The notes under the pieces were generated by a model. That model made no database searches. It had not been told where the DNA came from and worked only from the letters and a program-made list of their open reading frames with translations. Position numbers and translations under genes: made by a program. Shown one piece after another: positions 16,602 to 25,537 of a stretch of 64,000 nt of DNA. Origin of the DNA: an uncultured Eubacteriales bacterium (GTDB lineage: Bacteria > Bacillota > Clostridia > Oscillospirales > CAG-272); contig URPL01000002.1 of NCBI GenBank assembly GCA_900549725.1, positions 62,001-126,000 of the forward strand. The letters are read 5' to 3'. The stretch's first letter is position 1. Every line of letters begins with the position of its first letter.

Positions 16602-17579
16602 ATGGCGCTCAGAGTTTTATTTATGGGCACGCCGGAGTTTGCCGCGGTGCAGCTGTGTGCGCTTTGGGAGCAAAAAGAGGCACTTGATCTTTCCGTGGTC
16701 GGCGCCGTTTGCCAGCCGGATAAGCCGCGCGGCAGGGGCAAGCAGCTGCTGCCCTGCGCCGTAAAAGCATATGCGCAAAGCGTCGGCATTCCGGTGTTTC
16801 AGCCGCAGACTCTGCGGGACGAGGCGTTCGCCGCGCTTTTGCGGGAATGCGATCCGGAGCTGATCGTTGTTGCGGCATACGGCAAGCTTTTGCCGGAAAG
16901 CGTGCTGCAATATCCGCGCCTTGGCTGCATCAATGTGCACGGCTCTCTTTTGCCGCACTATCGCGGCGCCGCGCCGATTCAGCGCGCCGTGATGAACGGC
17001 GACAGCGAAACGGGCGTTACCATAATGTTTATGGAAAAGGGCATGGATACGGGCGCAATGCTTGCAAAAAGCGCATTTTCCATCACCCCGCAGGATACCT
17101 ACGGCACTGTGCATGACCGCATGGCGGCACAGGGCGCGGCACTTTTGCCGGGGGTGATCCGGGCGCTGCGGCAGGGGCGGGCAGATCCAAAGCCGCAGGA
17201 CGAGGCCCGGGCGACCTATGCGCCGAAGATCGAAAAAGAGGAATGCTTTCTTGATTTTTCAAAAAGCGCCGAGGTTCTTCATAATCAGATCCGCGGCCTT
17301 TCCCCCGCGCCGCTTGCCTGCGCCTATCTGCATTCAAAAAAGGGCGCGCAGCGCATGAAGATCGCGGCGGCGCAGGTGATCCCGGCCAAAGAGGGCGTTC
17401 CGGCGGGCACGGTGTTTTTGTCGGGCGATAAGCCATGCGTTATGTGCGGGCGGGATGCGCTTTTGCTGTGCCGCGTTGTGCCGCAGGGCAAAGCGGAAAT
17501 GGATGGGGCGGCATATGCCCGCGGCAGAGGCATTGCCCCGGGCGACCGCCTCAGTCAAACGGAAGAAGAAAACGGATAA
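16602..17579 (+). CDS. fmt: Methionyl-tRNA formyltransferase
   Basis: The ATG at 16602 (MALRVLFMGTPEFA) is preceded by AAAGGAGA and gives 325 residues. The formyl-transfer domain has the conserved INVHGSLLPHYRGAAPIQ with the catalytic Asn-His, and FMEKGMDTGAML. The C-terminal OB-like domain (IRGLSPAPLACAYL) binds tRNA. It formylates Met-tRNAfMet with 10-formyl-THF. It sits in the def-fmt-yugP-rsmB order typical of Firmicutes. Confidence 0.96.
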   Translation: MALRVLFMGTPEFAAVQLCALWEQKEALDLSVVGAVCQPDKPRGRGKQLLPCAVKAYAQSVGIPVFQPQTLRDEAFAALLRECDPELIVVAAYGKLLPESVLQYPRLGCINVHGSLLPHYRGAAPIQRAVMNGDSETGVTIMFMEKGMDTGAMLAKSAFSITPQDTYGTVHDRMAAQGAALLPGVIRALRQGRADPKPQDEARATYAPKIEKEECFLDFSKSAEVLHNQIRGLSPAPLACAYLHSKKGAQRMKIAAAQVIPAKEGVPAGTVFLSGDKPCVMCGRDALLLCRVVPQGKAEMDGAAYARGRGIAPGDRLSQTEEENG

Positions 17580-17589
17580 GGAGAGAGCT

Positions 17590-18324
17590 ATGGGACCCGG
17601 ATATTATGATCTGTATTACGGCGGATTTTCCCCGCTTTACTATATTGCAATGCTGGCGCTGCTGGCGTTTTCCCTGTATGCGCAGATCCGCGTGAAAACA
17701 AGCTTTTCCAAATATTCCGCCGTACATTGCCGCAGCGGCATGACGGGTGCGCAGGCGGCGCAGGCCATTTTGCGCGCAAACGGGATTACCGATGTGCGCA
17801 TTGAGCCGATCTCGGGAGATCTGACCGATCATTATGACCCGCGCGCCAAGGTGATTCGCCTGAGTGAGCGGGTGTACGGGGCGGATACGGTCGCCGCAGT
17901 CGGCGTGGCTTCGCACGAGGCGGGGCACGCCGTGCAATATGCAACGGGCTATGCCCCCGTCAGGCTGCGCGCCGCCATTATCGGGGTGACAAGCTTTGCC
18001 TCCCGCTTTGCCATGCTGCTTTTTATCGGCGGGCTGATTCTTTGCGCCGCCGCGCAGCAGCTGATCGTTCTTGCCTATATCGGCTTTTTCCTGTATTGCA
18101 CGATCTTTTTCTTTCAGCTTGTTACGCTGCCGGTGGAATTTAATGCAAGCCGCCGCGCTATGGCGGAAATTGCCGCCGGAGGAACATTGACGGAAGAGGA
18201 GCGCAGCGGTGCGCGCCGCGTGCTTACCGCCGCCGCTTTGACCTATGTTGCGGCAATGCTGACCTCGCTTTTGCAGGTTTTGCGGCTGCTTTCCATTTTG
18301 CGCCGCAACGACCGCGACCGATGA
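17590..18324 (+). CDS. YugP-type zinc metallopeptidase (membrane)
   Basis: The 244-residue product begins MGPGYYDLYYGGFSPLYYI and has an N-terminal membrane helix. The zinc motif HEAGHAVQYA and the upstream DHYDPRAKVIRLS are the signatures of the YugP family of membrane metallopeptidases. Two further helices (FAMLLFIGGLILCAAA and IGFFLYCTIFFFQL) precede FNASRRA, a conserved family segment. The last helical hairpin is near the C-terminus. Its substrate is not established. AAGGAGAGAG precedes the start, ten bases after fmt. Confidence 0.9.
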   Translation: MGPGYYDLYYGGFSPLYYIAMLALLAFSLYAQIRVKTSFSKYSAVHCRSGMTGAQAAQAILRANGITDVRIEPISGDLTDHYDPRAKVIRLSERVYGADTVAAVGVASHEAGHAVQYATGYAPVRLRAAIIGVTSFASRFAMLLFIGGLILCAAAQQLIVLAYIGFFLYCTIFFFQLVTLPVEFNASRRAMAEIAAGGTLTEEERSGARRVLTAAALTYVAAMLTSLLQVLRLLSILRRNDRDR

Positions 18325-18334
18325 AAGAGGCAGT

Positions 18335-19660
18335 ATGAATACACGCCAGGCAGCCTTTGTTTCCCTGCAGAAATATGAAAACGGGGGCAAATATCTCAAT
18401 ATCGAAGCGGATACCGCCATTCGCCGCAATGCGCTCGAAGGGGCGGATCGGGCGCTGTATACCAATATCGTTTACGGTACCGTTGAGCGCCGCATCACGC
18501 TGGAATATCTTCTTGCGCAGCTGTGCGACCGTCCGCTTGCAAAAATTGACAGAAATGTTGCAATTATTCTGCGCATGAGCCTTTACCAGCTGCGGTATCT
18601 TGACCGCGTGCCGGCATATGCCGTGCTGCAGGAGGCAGGCGAGCTGACCCGCCGCTTTGCGGCGCAGAGCGCCGTCGGCTTTGTCAATGCGGTGCTGCGG
18701 GAATATGAGCGGCGCGGCGCCGAAATTGCAATGCCCTCCCCGCAGGCGGATTTTGAGCGGTATCTTTCCGTTACCTATTCCTATCCCGCCTGGTTTTGCG
18801 CGCTTTTGGTGCGATGCTACGGCAAGCGGCGCGCCGAGGCGATTTTGAAAGCATTTGAGAAAAATCCGCCGCTGACTCTTTTTCCGAATTTGCTGAAAAC
18901 CGACCGCGCAGGGTTGCTTCGGGCGCTGCGCGCCGAAGGAATCGCCTGCGAAGAAACACGGTATTCCCCCTATGGCGTGCGGCTGAGCCGCCATGTGCCC
19001 ATCGATGCAATCACGCCGCTTGCGCAGGGGCTGTGCTTTGTGCAGGATGAAGCGTCGCAGCTGGCGGCGCTGGCGCTCGGTGCTGCTCCCGCGCAGACGA
19101 TATTGGACAGCTGCGCCTGCCCCGGCGGCAAAAGCTTTGCTCTTGCGCTGCTTTGCGGCGACAAAGCAAAAATAATTTCCTGCGATTTGCATGAAAACAA
19201 GCTTTCCCTGGTGCGCCGCGGCGCGGAAAAGCTCGGCATTGCATCCGTTGAGGCGCAGGCGCGGGACAGCGGGGCGTTTTATCCTCCGTTTGAAAACGCG
19301 TTTGACCGCGTTTTGTGCGATGTGCCCTGCTCAGGGCTCGGCGTGCTTTCCAAAAAGCCGGATATTCGCGAGAAAAAGGAAGAAGAAATTGAAAGGCTGC
19401 CTGCCGTACAGCGGCGCATTCTTGAAAACTGCGCGCGCTATGTGCGCCCGGGCGGAGAGCTTGTATATTCCACATGCACCGTTCATCCCGCGGAAAACGA
19501 AGAACAGATCAAGGCCTTTTTGCGGGAGCATCCCGAATTTTCGCTGCAGCCGTTTATGCTCGGGCAGGAAACGGTGCAGGGCATGCAAACGCTGTTGCCG
19601 GACCGCTATGCGGGCATGGACGGCTTTTTCATCGCAAAGCTTCGGAAAACCGAAAGATAA
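18335..19660 (+). CDS. rsmB: 16S rRNA m5C967 methyltransferase RsmB
   Basis: The 441-residue enzyme has an N-terminal NusB-like RNA-binding domain (TRQAAFVSLQKYENGGKY...GADRALYTNIVYGTV). The C-terminal SAM-dependent methyltransferase has the SAM loop DSCACPGGKSF and two catalytic cysteines, in DVPCSGLG and STCTVHPAENE. It methylates C967 of 16S rRNA. It starts ten bases after the YugP gene with AGAGG upstream, in the conserved fmt-rsmB-rlmN order. Confidence 0.95.
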   Translation: MNTRQAAFVSLQKYENGGKYLNIEADTAIRRNALEGADRALYTNIVYGTVERRITLEYLLAQLCDRPLAKIDRNVAIILRMSLYQLRYLDRVPAYAVLQEAGELTRRFAAQSAVGFVNAVLREYERRGAEIAMPSPQADFERYLSVTYSYPAWFCALLVRCYGKRRAEAILKAFEKNPPLTLFPNLLKTDRAGLLRALRAEGIACEETRYSPYGVRLSRHVPIDAITPLAQGLCFVQDEASQLAALALGAAPAQTILDSCACPGGKSFALALLCGDKAKIISCDLHENKLSLVRRGAEKLGIASVEAQARDSGAFYPPFENAFDRVLCDVPCSGLGVLSKKPDIREKKEEEIERLPAVQRRILENCARYVRPGGELVYSTCTVHPAENEEQIKAFLREHPEFSLQPFMLGQETVQGMQTLLPDRYAGMDGFFIAKLRKTER

Positions 19661-19698
19661 CAAGCGAAAAACAAAACGAAAGAGGAGGAGGGGCGAAT

Positions 19699-20805
19699 AT
19701 GACAAGACAGACACCGGACCTGCTTTCTATGACGCAGGCGGAGCTTGCGACATTTTGTGCCGGGCAGGGCTTGCCCGCTTATCGTGCGGCCCAGCTGTTT
19801 GCATGGCTGCAGCGCGGCGCGTTATATGAAGAAATGACCAATTTGCCCCTTGCTTTGCGCCGCAGCCTTGCCGAGGCGGCGCCGCTGCGCTATCCGCGTA
19901 TCGCGCAGAAGTTTGTCAGCCGCCTGGACGGCACGGTGAAATATGTGTATGAGCTTTTCGACGGAGAGCATATCGAAAGCGTTGTGATGCGCTATCATCA
20001 CGGCACAACGATTTGTATCTCCTCTCAGGTCGGCTGCCGCATGGGCTGCCGCTTCTGTGCTTCTACGCTCGGCGGAAAAGTGCGCGATCTTTGCGCGGGA
20101 GAAATGCTCGGGCAGATCATCGTTGCCGCGCGGGACCTTGGCGAGCGGATCGACGGCGTTGTGCTCATGGGCATCGGAGAGCCGCTTGATAATTATGATA
20201 ATGTGCTGCGCTTTTTGCAGCTTTGCTCGGCGCAGCAGGGGCTTGGAATCGGGCAGCGGCATATTTCCCTGTCCACCTGCGGGCTTGTGGATAAGATCGA
20301 TCGCCTTGCCGAAGAAAAACTCGGCATCACCCTTTCGATTTCTTTGCATGCGCCGACGGACACTCTGCGCAGCGCGATCATGCCCGTTAACGAAAAATGG
20401 GGTGTGGATGCATTGCTTTGCGCAACCGTGCGCTATTTTGAAAAAACAGGGCGGCGCATTTCCTTTGAATATACCCTGATCCATGGGAAAAACGATACCG
20501 AGGCGGAGGCGCTCAGCCTTGCCGCGCTGTTGAAAAAGCATGCGGACGGAAAAATGCCGCTGCATGTCAATCTGATTCCCGTCAACCCCGTTAAGGAAAG
20601 AGGATTTTCACCCGGCAGCACGGCGCAGAACCGTGCATTTGCCGCGCTGCTTGAGAAAAACGGCATCACGGCGACCGTGCGTCGGCGCCTGGGCGCCGAT
20701 ATCGACGCCTCCTGCGGGCAGCTGCGCGCCAGACTGGAGCAGGACAGGCATCATACAGCAGCACTTGATACGAAAGGAGCCGCACAATGCAGTATTACGG
20801 AATGA
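19699..20805 (+). CDS. rlmN: Dual-specificity 23S rRNA/tRNA A2503/A37 methyltransferase RlmN
   Basis: This radical-SAM enzyme of 368 residues carries the 4Fe-4S motif CRMGCRFCAS and the RlmN signature GEPLDNYDNV. It also has the methyl-carrying and resolving cysteines, in LSTCGLVDKI and near the C-terminus in ADIDASCGQLR. It makes 2-methyladenosine at A2503 of 23S rRNA and at A37 of some tRNAs. GAGGAGGGG lies upstream of the start. Its 3' end overlaps prpC by 19 bases. Confidence 0.96.
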   Translation: MTRQTPDLLSMTQAELATFCAGQGLPAYRAAQLFAWLQRGALYEEMTNLPLALRRSLAEAAPLRYPRIAQKFVSRLDGTVKYVYELFDGEHIESVVMRYHHGTTICISSQVGCRMGCRFCASTLGGKVRDLCAGEMLGQIIVAARDLGERIDGVVLMGIGEPLDNYDNVLRFLQLCSAQQGLGIGQRHISLSTCGLVDKIDRLAEEKLGITLSISLHAPTDTLRSAIMPVNEKWGVDALLCATVRYFEKTGRRISFEYTLIHGKNDTEAEALSLAALLKKHADGKMPLHVNLIPVNPVKERGFSPGSTAQNRAFAALLEKNGITATVRRRLGADIDASCGQLRARLEQDRHHTAALDTKGAAQCSITE

Positions 20806-21635
20806 GCGACATCGGGAAGAAGCGCACAAGCAATCAGGACAGCTACACCGTCCGCACCCTCGGCGGCGGGGCGCTGCTTTTGGTAGTCTGCGACGGAATG
20901 GGCGGCGCGCGTGGCGGCGCGATTGCCTCCAAAATGGCGCTGGAAGCCTTCGCTGCGCGCTGCGAAGAGACGTTTTCCCCGTCTGCGCCGGAGCCGCTGC
21001 GTGACCCGGGAGAGATTTCCGCGGCGCTTGCGCATGCCGTGAGCGATGCAAACTTTGCGCTTTGGCAACGTGCGCAGGCAGATGCGGCGCTGCACGGCAT
21101 GGGAACAACGCTGGTCGCGGCGCTGTTTACGGAGGATACGATGTATGTCGTCAATGTCGGAGACAGCCGCCTTTACCATATGGCGCAGGGGCTCCCCATT
21201 CAGGTCTCACATGATCATTCTCTGGTGCAGCACCTGGTCGACAGCGGAAAGCTGACCCTTGCCGAGGCGCGCCGATATCCCGGCCGCAATGTCATCACGC
21301 GCTGCATCGGCGCAGAGCCCAATATTGCGGCGGATGTGTTTTTGGTTCCGTTGTGCCGCGAGGGGGGCTATGTGCTTTTGTGCTCGGACGGGCTGACCAA
21401 CGAGCTCTCCGTGCAGACCCTGTATGATACCGTGACGGGAAGGGACGACCGCGCGCCGTGTACCTCGGCGCAGCTTGCCGCGCGTGTCGGGGCGCTGATT
21501 GCCTTGGCAAATGAAGCGGGCGGCGGAGATAATATCACGGCGCTTGTCGCTTGGTATGAGCCGCAGGCGCAGCGCCGCTCGGACACACTTGCTCCCGCAA
21601 TGCCTGTCGGGGCGCCGTCGGGCGAAAACAACTGA
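20787..21635 (+). CDS. prpC: PP2C-type Ser/Thr protein phosphatase PrpC
   Basis: The 282-residue phosphatase begins MQYYGMSDIGKKRTSNQDSY, has the metal motif VVCDGMGGARGG, and later VNVGDSRLYH and LCSDGLTNEL, all standard PPM-family motifs with the metal aspartates. It reverses PrkC phosphorylation, controlling cell-wall, germination and translation targets. The gene overlaps rlmN by 19 bases and precedes the kinase, as in most Firmicutes. The C-terminal ~20 residues are a low-complexity tail. Confidence 0.95.
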   Translation: MQYYGMSDIGKKRTSNQDSYTVRTLGGGALLLVVCDGMGGARGGAIASKMALEAFAARCEETFSPSAPEPLRDPGEISAALAHAVSDANFALWQRAQADAALHGMGTTLVAALFTEDTMYVVNVGDSRLYHMAQGLPIQVSHDHSLVQHLVDSGKLTLAEARRYPGRNVITRCIGAEPNIAADVFLVPLCREGGYVLLCSDGLTNELSVQTLYDTVTGRDDRAPCTSAQLAARVGALIALANEAGGGDNITALVAWYEPQAQRRSDTLAPAMPVGAPSGENN

Positions 21636-21654
21636 GAAAGGAGCCGGAGCAGCT

Positions 21655-23343
21655 ATGGAAAACTATGAAAAATATGTCGGCATGATCTTTGACGGCCGAT
21701 ATCGCATTCAGCGTATCATCGGGCTTGGCGGAATGGCGGTTGTTTTCGAGGCGGAGGATCTGCTCATGCATCGGACCGTCGCCGTGAAGATGCTGAAAGA
21801 GGGCGTCGGCGACGACGCGACCTCGGTCAAACGGTTTATTAACGAATCCAAGGCGGTTTCCATGCTGTCGCATCCGAATATCGTCAGCATTTATGATGTT
21901 TCGGTGCGCGAAGATCTGAAATATATCGTGATGGAGCATATCCGCGGCATCACGCTCAAAAATTATATGAGCCGCAAGGGAAAGCTCCCTGTGCGGGAAG
22001 CCGTCAGCTTTACCGAGCAGATTCTGCGCGCGCTGGATCATGCGCACAGCAAAGGCATCATTCACCGCGATATCAAGCCGCAGAATATCATGCTTCTCAA
22101 AAACGGCATGATCAAGGTTGCGGATTTCGGAATTGCAAAGCTGCCCAGCGCCGAGACGGTTACCGTAACGGATAAGGCGATCGGCACGGTGTATTATATC
22201 AGCCCGGAGCAGGCAAGCGGCAAGCCGATTGACCCGCGCTCCGACCTATATTCCGTGGGCGTGATGCTGTATGAAATGGTAACGGGCACGCTTCCCTTTT
22301 CTGCGGACAGCCCGGTCAGTGTTGCGCTGATGCAAATTCACAATACCCCCCGTCCGCCGCGCGCGCTGTGCCCGGAGCTGCCGCTCGGGCTGCAGCAGAT
22401 TATTTTGCGCGCCATGGAAAAGGACCCCGACCGCCGCTATCAGAGCGCGCGGGAAATGCTGCGTCATATTGTTGCGCTGAAGAACAATCCGGATACCATT
22501 TTTAATCTCTCCGGCGCACAGAAAGAGGAGGAAGAGGAAGACCCGATGCCCATGCGCAAACGCAAAGAAAAGGCAACGATGCTGCCGATCATCACCGGCG
22601 TGCTGACGGCGTTTTTGCTGGTCGGTGCCGTCACCGGATTTTATATTATGTCCCGCGTGATTAAGGCGCAAAAGGCAGACGCTGCGCAAACCATCAAGGT
22701 TGAAAATTTCGTCGGGCAGGTATACAATGAGGAAATGCAGGCGTCCATGCCCGCGGAATATCATGTTACGGTGGAATACCGTTATGACGAAGACAGCGAG
22801 CCGGATACCGTCCTTGAGCAGGACCCAAAGCCCGGAGAGCAGCGCAATGTCATTGCCGGCAAGCAATACTGTGAGCTGACGCTGACGCTTTCGCGCGGCG
22901 CGCAGTCCTTTGCCCTGGAGAACTATGCAATTCTGGATGCCCGCATGGTCAGCCTGGAAATGGAGCGCCTGGGGCTGAAGAGCACAGTCACGGAGGAATA
23001 TAACGATACCGTTTTGGAGGGATATGTTATTCGCACAGAGCCTGCCGCGGGAGAGACGGTTACCTCGGGCGATATGATTACCCTGGTCGTTTCCAAGGGG
23101 CAAAAGGTGGAATATGTTTCCGTGCCGGATTTCCGCGGAATGGCGAGAGCAGACGCGCTGCGGTTGCTGTACTCCACGCCGCTCTCCCTCGGAAAGGTCA
23201 CCTATGTCAAGAGCGAGCTTGAGGAAGGCTCCGTCGTCAGTCAGAGCCGCCCCGACGGCACGCAGGTGCCCAGCGGCGCCGCCGTCGATTTTGAGGTCAG
23301 CGCGGGGAGCCAGTATGACGACGCCTCGGGGCAGGACGATTGA
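21655..23343 (+). CDS. prkC: Membrane Ser/Thr kinase with PASTA domains (PrkC)
   Basis: The ATG at 21655 has AAAGGAGCCGG upstream and gives 562 residues. The kinase domain has GLGGMAVVF (glycine loop), the catalytic HRDIKPQN and DFGIAKLPS, and the Thr-rich activation loop before GTVYYISPEQ. A single membrane helix (LLVGAVTGFYIM region, about residue 325) is followed by three PASTA repeats of about 65-70 residues, which bind muropeptides or lipid II outside the cell. This eukaryote-like kinase regulates division, wall synthesis and spore germination. Three PASTA repeats is the common number. It follows its phosphatase. Confidence 0.96.
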   Translation: MENYEKYVGMIFDGRYRIQRIIGLGGMAVVFEAEDLLMHRTVAVKMLKEGVGDDATSVKRFINESKAVSMLSHPNIVSIYDVSVREDLKYIVMEHIRGITLKNYMSRKGKLPVREAVSFTEQILRALDHAHSKGIIHRDIKPQNIMLLKNGMIKVADFGIAKLPSAETVTVTDKAIGTVYYISPEQASGKPIDPRSDLYSVGVMLYEMVTGTLPFSADSPVSVALMQIHNTPRPPRALCPELPLGLQQIILRAMEKDPDRRYQSAREMLRHIVALKNNPDTIFNLSGAQKEEEEEDPMPMRKRKEKATMLPIITGVLTAFLLVGAVTGFYIMSRVIKAQKADAAQTIKVENFVGQVYNEEMQASMPAEYHVTVEYRYDEDSEPDTVLEQDPKPGEQRNVIAGKQYCELTLTLSRGAQSFALENYAILDARMVSLEMERLGLKSTVTEEYNDTVLEGYVIRTEPAAGETVTSGDMITLVVSKGQKVEYVSVPDFRGMARADALRLLYSTPLSLGKVTYVKSELEEGSVVSQSRPDGTQVPSGAAVDFEVSAGSQYDDASGQDD

Positions 23344-23351
23344 GGATGCGC

Positions 23352-24374
23352 ATGACATCGGAACAAGCGCAGAAGGAACAGCGCTGCCGCGGCACGGTGC
23401 TCAGTATTGTCGGCGGGCTGTATGAAATATATTGCCCCGAAAAAGAGCCGCATATCGTTCCCGCGCGGGCGCGCGGCGCTTTTCGGCACGAGGGCATGCG
23501 CCCGCTTGCGGGCGACAGCGTTATAATTGCCAAAGAAAGAGAAGAAAGCGAATGGCGCGTGGAAGAGATTTTGCCGCGTCGCTGCGCGCTGATCCGGCCG
23601 GCATTTGCCAATCTGGATGTGATGCTGCTCACCGTAGCTGCGAAGGACCCCATGCCGGATCTGCTCTATATCGATAAAATGCTCGCAATTGCGCGCTATC
23701 AAAAAATTGAGGGTGCACTTATCGTCAATAAAACGGAAAACGACCCGGCGGGTGCGCAGCGGCTGCAAAAAATTTATGCCGGTGCGGGTTATCCCGTTTT
23801 TTGTACCGATGCATTGAGCGGGGGCGGTGTTGAGGCGGTCCGTGCGTTTCTTGTGCGCCGTGCCGCAGGCAAAACCGTTGCGTTTGCAGGACCGTCCGGG
23901 GTTGGAAAATCAACGCTGCTCAATGCTCTTTTCCCCTCTCTTGCGCTTAAGACAGGAGCCATCAGCGAAAAACTTGCCCGCGGGAAACATACAACGCGCG
24001 CGGTGCGTCTGTTTCCGCCGGAAGAATTGCTCGGAGCAGCGCAGGAAACGCAGGCGCCGGAATCACCCGACGGCAATTCGGGAAGCTTAGGGCAAAGCGC
24101 GCCTGCCGCGCAGGGCTTTTTGGCGGATACGCCCGGATTTTCCATGCTGGATTTTGCCCATTTTGATTTTTTCGGCAAAGAAGATCTGCCGCTCGTTTTC
24201 CCGGAGTTTGCGCCGTATCTCGGTGCTTGCCGCTTCAAAAAATGCACACATACCAAGGAACAGGGGTGCGCCGTGATCGAGGCGGTGCGCCGCGGAGAAA
24301 TTGCCGTGTCCCGCCATGCAAGCTTTTTGTCGCTTTGGAACGACCTGAAAGATAAGCGCGAATGGGATCGCTGA
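23352..24374 (+). CDS. rsgA: Small-subunit assembly GTPase RsgA, with a loop insertion
   Basis: I choose the ATG at 23352 because GAGG lies six bases upstream; an ATG at 23346 is an alternative. The 340-residue circularly permuted GTPase has an N-terminal OB domain and then G4 IVNKTEND, G1 GPSGVGKSTLLN and G3 DTPGFSM. The C-terminal zinc finger has Cys and His in CRFKKCTHTKEQGC. It acts in 30S maturation. Unusually, about 28 residues rich in Ala, Gln, Pro and Ser (LLGAAQETQAPESPDG and on) are inserted between the switch-region TTRAVRLFP and the G3 box. It is the last gene of the operon. Confidence 0.95.
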   Translation: MTSEQAQKEQRCRGTVLSIVGGLYEIYCPEKEPHIVPARARGAFRHEGMRPLAGDSVIIAKEREESEWRVEEILPRRCALIRPAFANLDVMLLTVAAKDPMPDLLYIDKMLAIARYQKIEGALIVNKTENDPAGAQRLQKIYAGAGYPVFCTDALSGGGVEAVRAFLVRRAAGKTVAFAGPSGVGKSTLLNALFPSLALKTGAISEKLARGKHTTRAVRLFPPEELLGAAQETQAPESPDGNSGSLGQSAPAAQGFLADTPGFSMLDFAHFDFFGKEDLPLVFPEFAPYLGACRFKKCTHTKEQGCAVIEAVRRGEIAVSRHASFLSLWNDLKDKREWDR

Positions 24375-24571
24375 GAAGACAGGCGACTGCGCGGGGGTGC
24401 TTCCTTGGGTGCGGCTCTGAAACAGAAAACGGCAAGGATGCTTTTAGGAAAATCGGCAGGCAAATCGGGACGTTTGCCGCAGCATTCGGAAAAGAGGGAA
24501 AAAGCAGTTGCGGAAACGGCAGAAGCGGCGCGCTGTATTTATGAACAATTTGTGACTTTTAGGAGAAATGC
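24375..24571. other. Gap after rsgA, no gene recognised
   Basis: No convincing coding sequence is seen here. A weak 6-bp inverted repeat (GGCAAA/TTTGCC, about 24459-24478) lacks a following T-run. The rpe and thiN genes that follow rsgA in many Firmicutes are absent. Confidence 0.6.
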
Positions 24572-24600
24572 TTGAATTAGCAGCAAAACCATGCTATAAT
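24572..24600 (+). promoter_or_regulatory. Promoter of tRNA-Ser
   Basis: TTGAAT (24572-24577) and a perfect TATAAT (24595-24600) are spaced by 17 bases, 88 bp upstream of the tRNA-Ser gene. Confidence 0.75.
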
Positions 24601-24688
24601 AACAAAGCTTGCAGCAGGGATTGCTGCTTTGCCGTTTGGAATAGCACCCCGAACGAGCCTTGGTTTTGAACCCTTTTCACCCGTGCAC

Positions 24689-24779
24689 GGAGAAGTACTC
24701 AAGTTGGTGAAGAGGCGCCCCTGCTAAGGGTGTAGGTCGGGAAACCGGCGCGAGAGTTCGAATCTCTCCTTCTCCGCCA
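24689..24779 (+). tRNA. tRNA-Ser (anticodon GCU)
   Basis: The 91-nt gene has a 7-bp acceptor stem GGAGAAG/CTTCTCC, discriminator G and an encoded CCA. The anticodon loop CTGCTAA gives anticodon GCT. The long variable arm (TCGGGAAACCGG region) is typical of a class II serine tRNA, and the T-arm GAGAGTTCGAATCTCTC is intact. Confidence 0.97.
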
Positions 24780-24810
24780 TAATGTGGAGACAAAAAAGAT
24801 GTCTCCTGCG

Positions 24811-24837
24811 AAAAGCCCGAATATATCGGGCTTTTTT
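24811..24837 (+). terminator. Terminator of tRNA-Ser
   Basis: AGCCCGA pairs with TCGGGCT around ATATA and is followed by six T residues. A second hairpin, GGAGAC/GTCTCC, precedes it at 24786-24806. Confidence 0.9.
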
Positions 24838-24842
24838 GCTGC

Positions 24843-25470
24843 CCAAACGGCGATTTTTCTCTGTACCAAAACGCATACCTCTGCGCCGAGGGATGGGACT
24901 CATCTGATGCTGAGTTGGTCAAGGTGGTGTGCGGAGAACTGAATGTATCTGCCAAGGTAGCTGGGGCATTGATAAAAGAATACCGGACGCTGTGCGGCGC
25001 GCGGCAGTTTGGCGACGATGTGTTCTCCATCAGTTGCGGCGGCGATCCTGCCGTGGCCTATGACCGCATGATGCGTCGGACGCTGCTGATGCAGCGGATG
25101 GAGGAGGTGCTGACGCCCAGAGAGCTGAATCTGGTGCGAAGCTACCTCGGCATCGGTCAGCCGGACGAGGTTGGCTTGACCTTTCAGGAGCTGGCGATCC
25201 GGCTCAACTACAATGGCCCCAGCGGAGAAGGCGTACAAGGCCGCACTGCGGAAACTGAAAAAGGACTTGTATGGCGGGGCCTACAGCCGGTGGCTCTCCG
25301 CACAAAAGACCATCCGCGCCGCCAAAGCGGAAGCGGAGCAGGAGACGGGGCAGCGCACAACGCTGCAGAGAACATGGCGGGAGGAGAAGGCGCTGGCGAA
25401 TCGGTTTGCCTGCGAGGTCGCAGCACTGATCCGTGTGTTTACGAGGTGCTCAGCGGAGCTTGATCAAAAA
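24843..25470 (+). pseudogene. Decayed sigma-70-like/HTH gene of a mobile-element type
   Basis: An open frame without a start runs from the tRNA-Ser terminator and reads NGDFSLYQNAYLCAEGW, then RMMRRTLLMQRMEEVLTPRE and LTFQELAIRLNYNGPSG. At about 25215-25222 the continuation moves to another frame as EKAYKAALRKLKKDLYGG and on to a lysine- and glutamate-rich helical tail. Together these read like one HTH protein of the sigma-70 region 4-like kind often carried by conjugative elements of gut Firmicutes, here 5'-truncated and frameshifted. The family label is from memory of such sequences. A sequencing error could explain the frameshift but not the missing start. Confidence 0.55.
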
Positions 25471-25537
25471 AGTTTTAAGTCCAAATGCAATAAAACGCCC
25501 TTTCCGTGCATTACACGGATGACAGGAGAAAAAGCCC

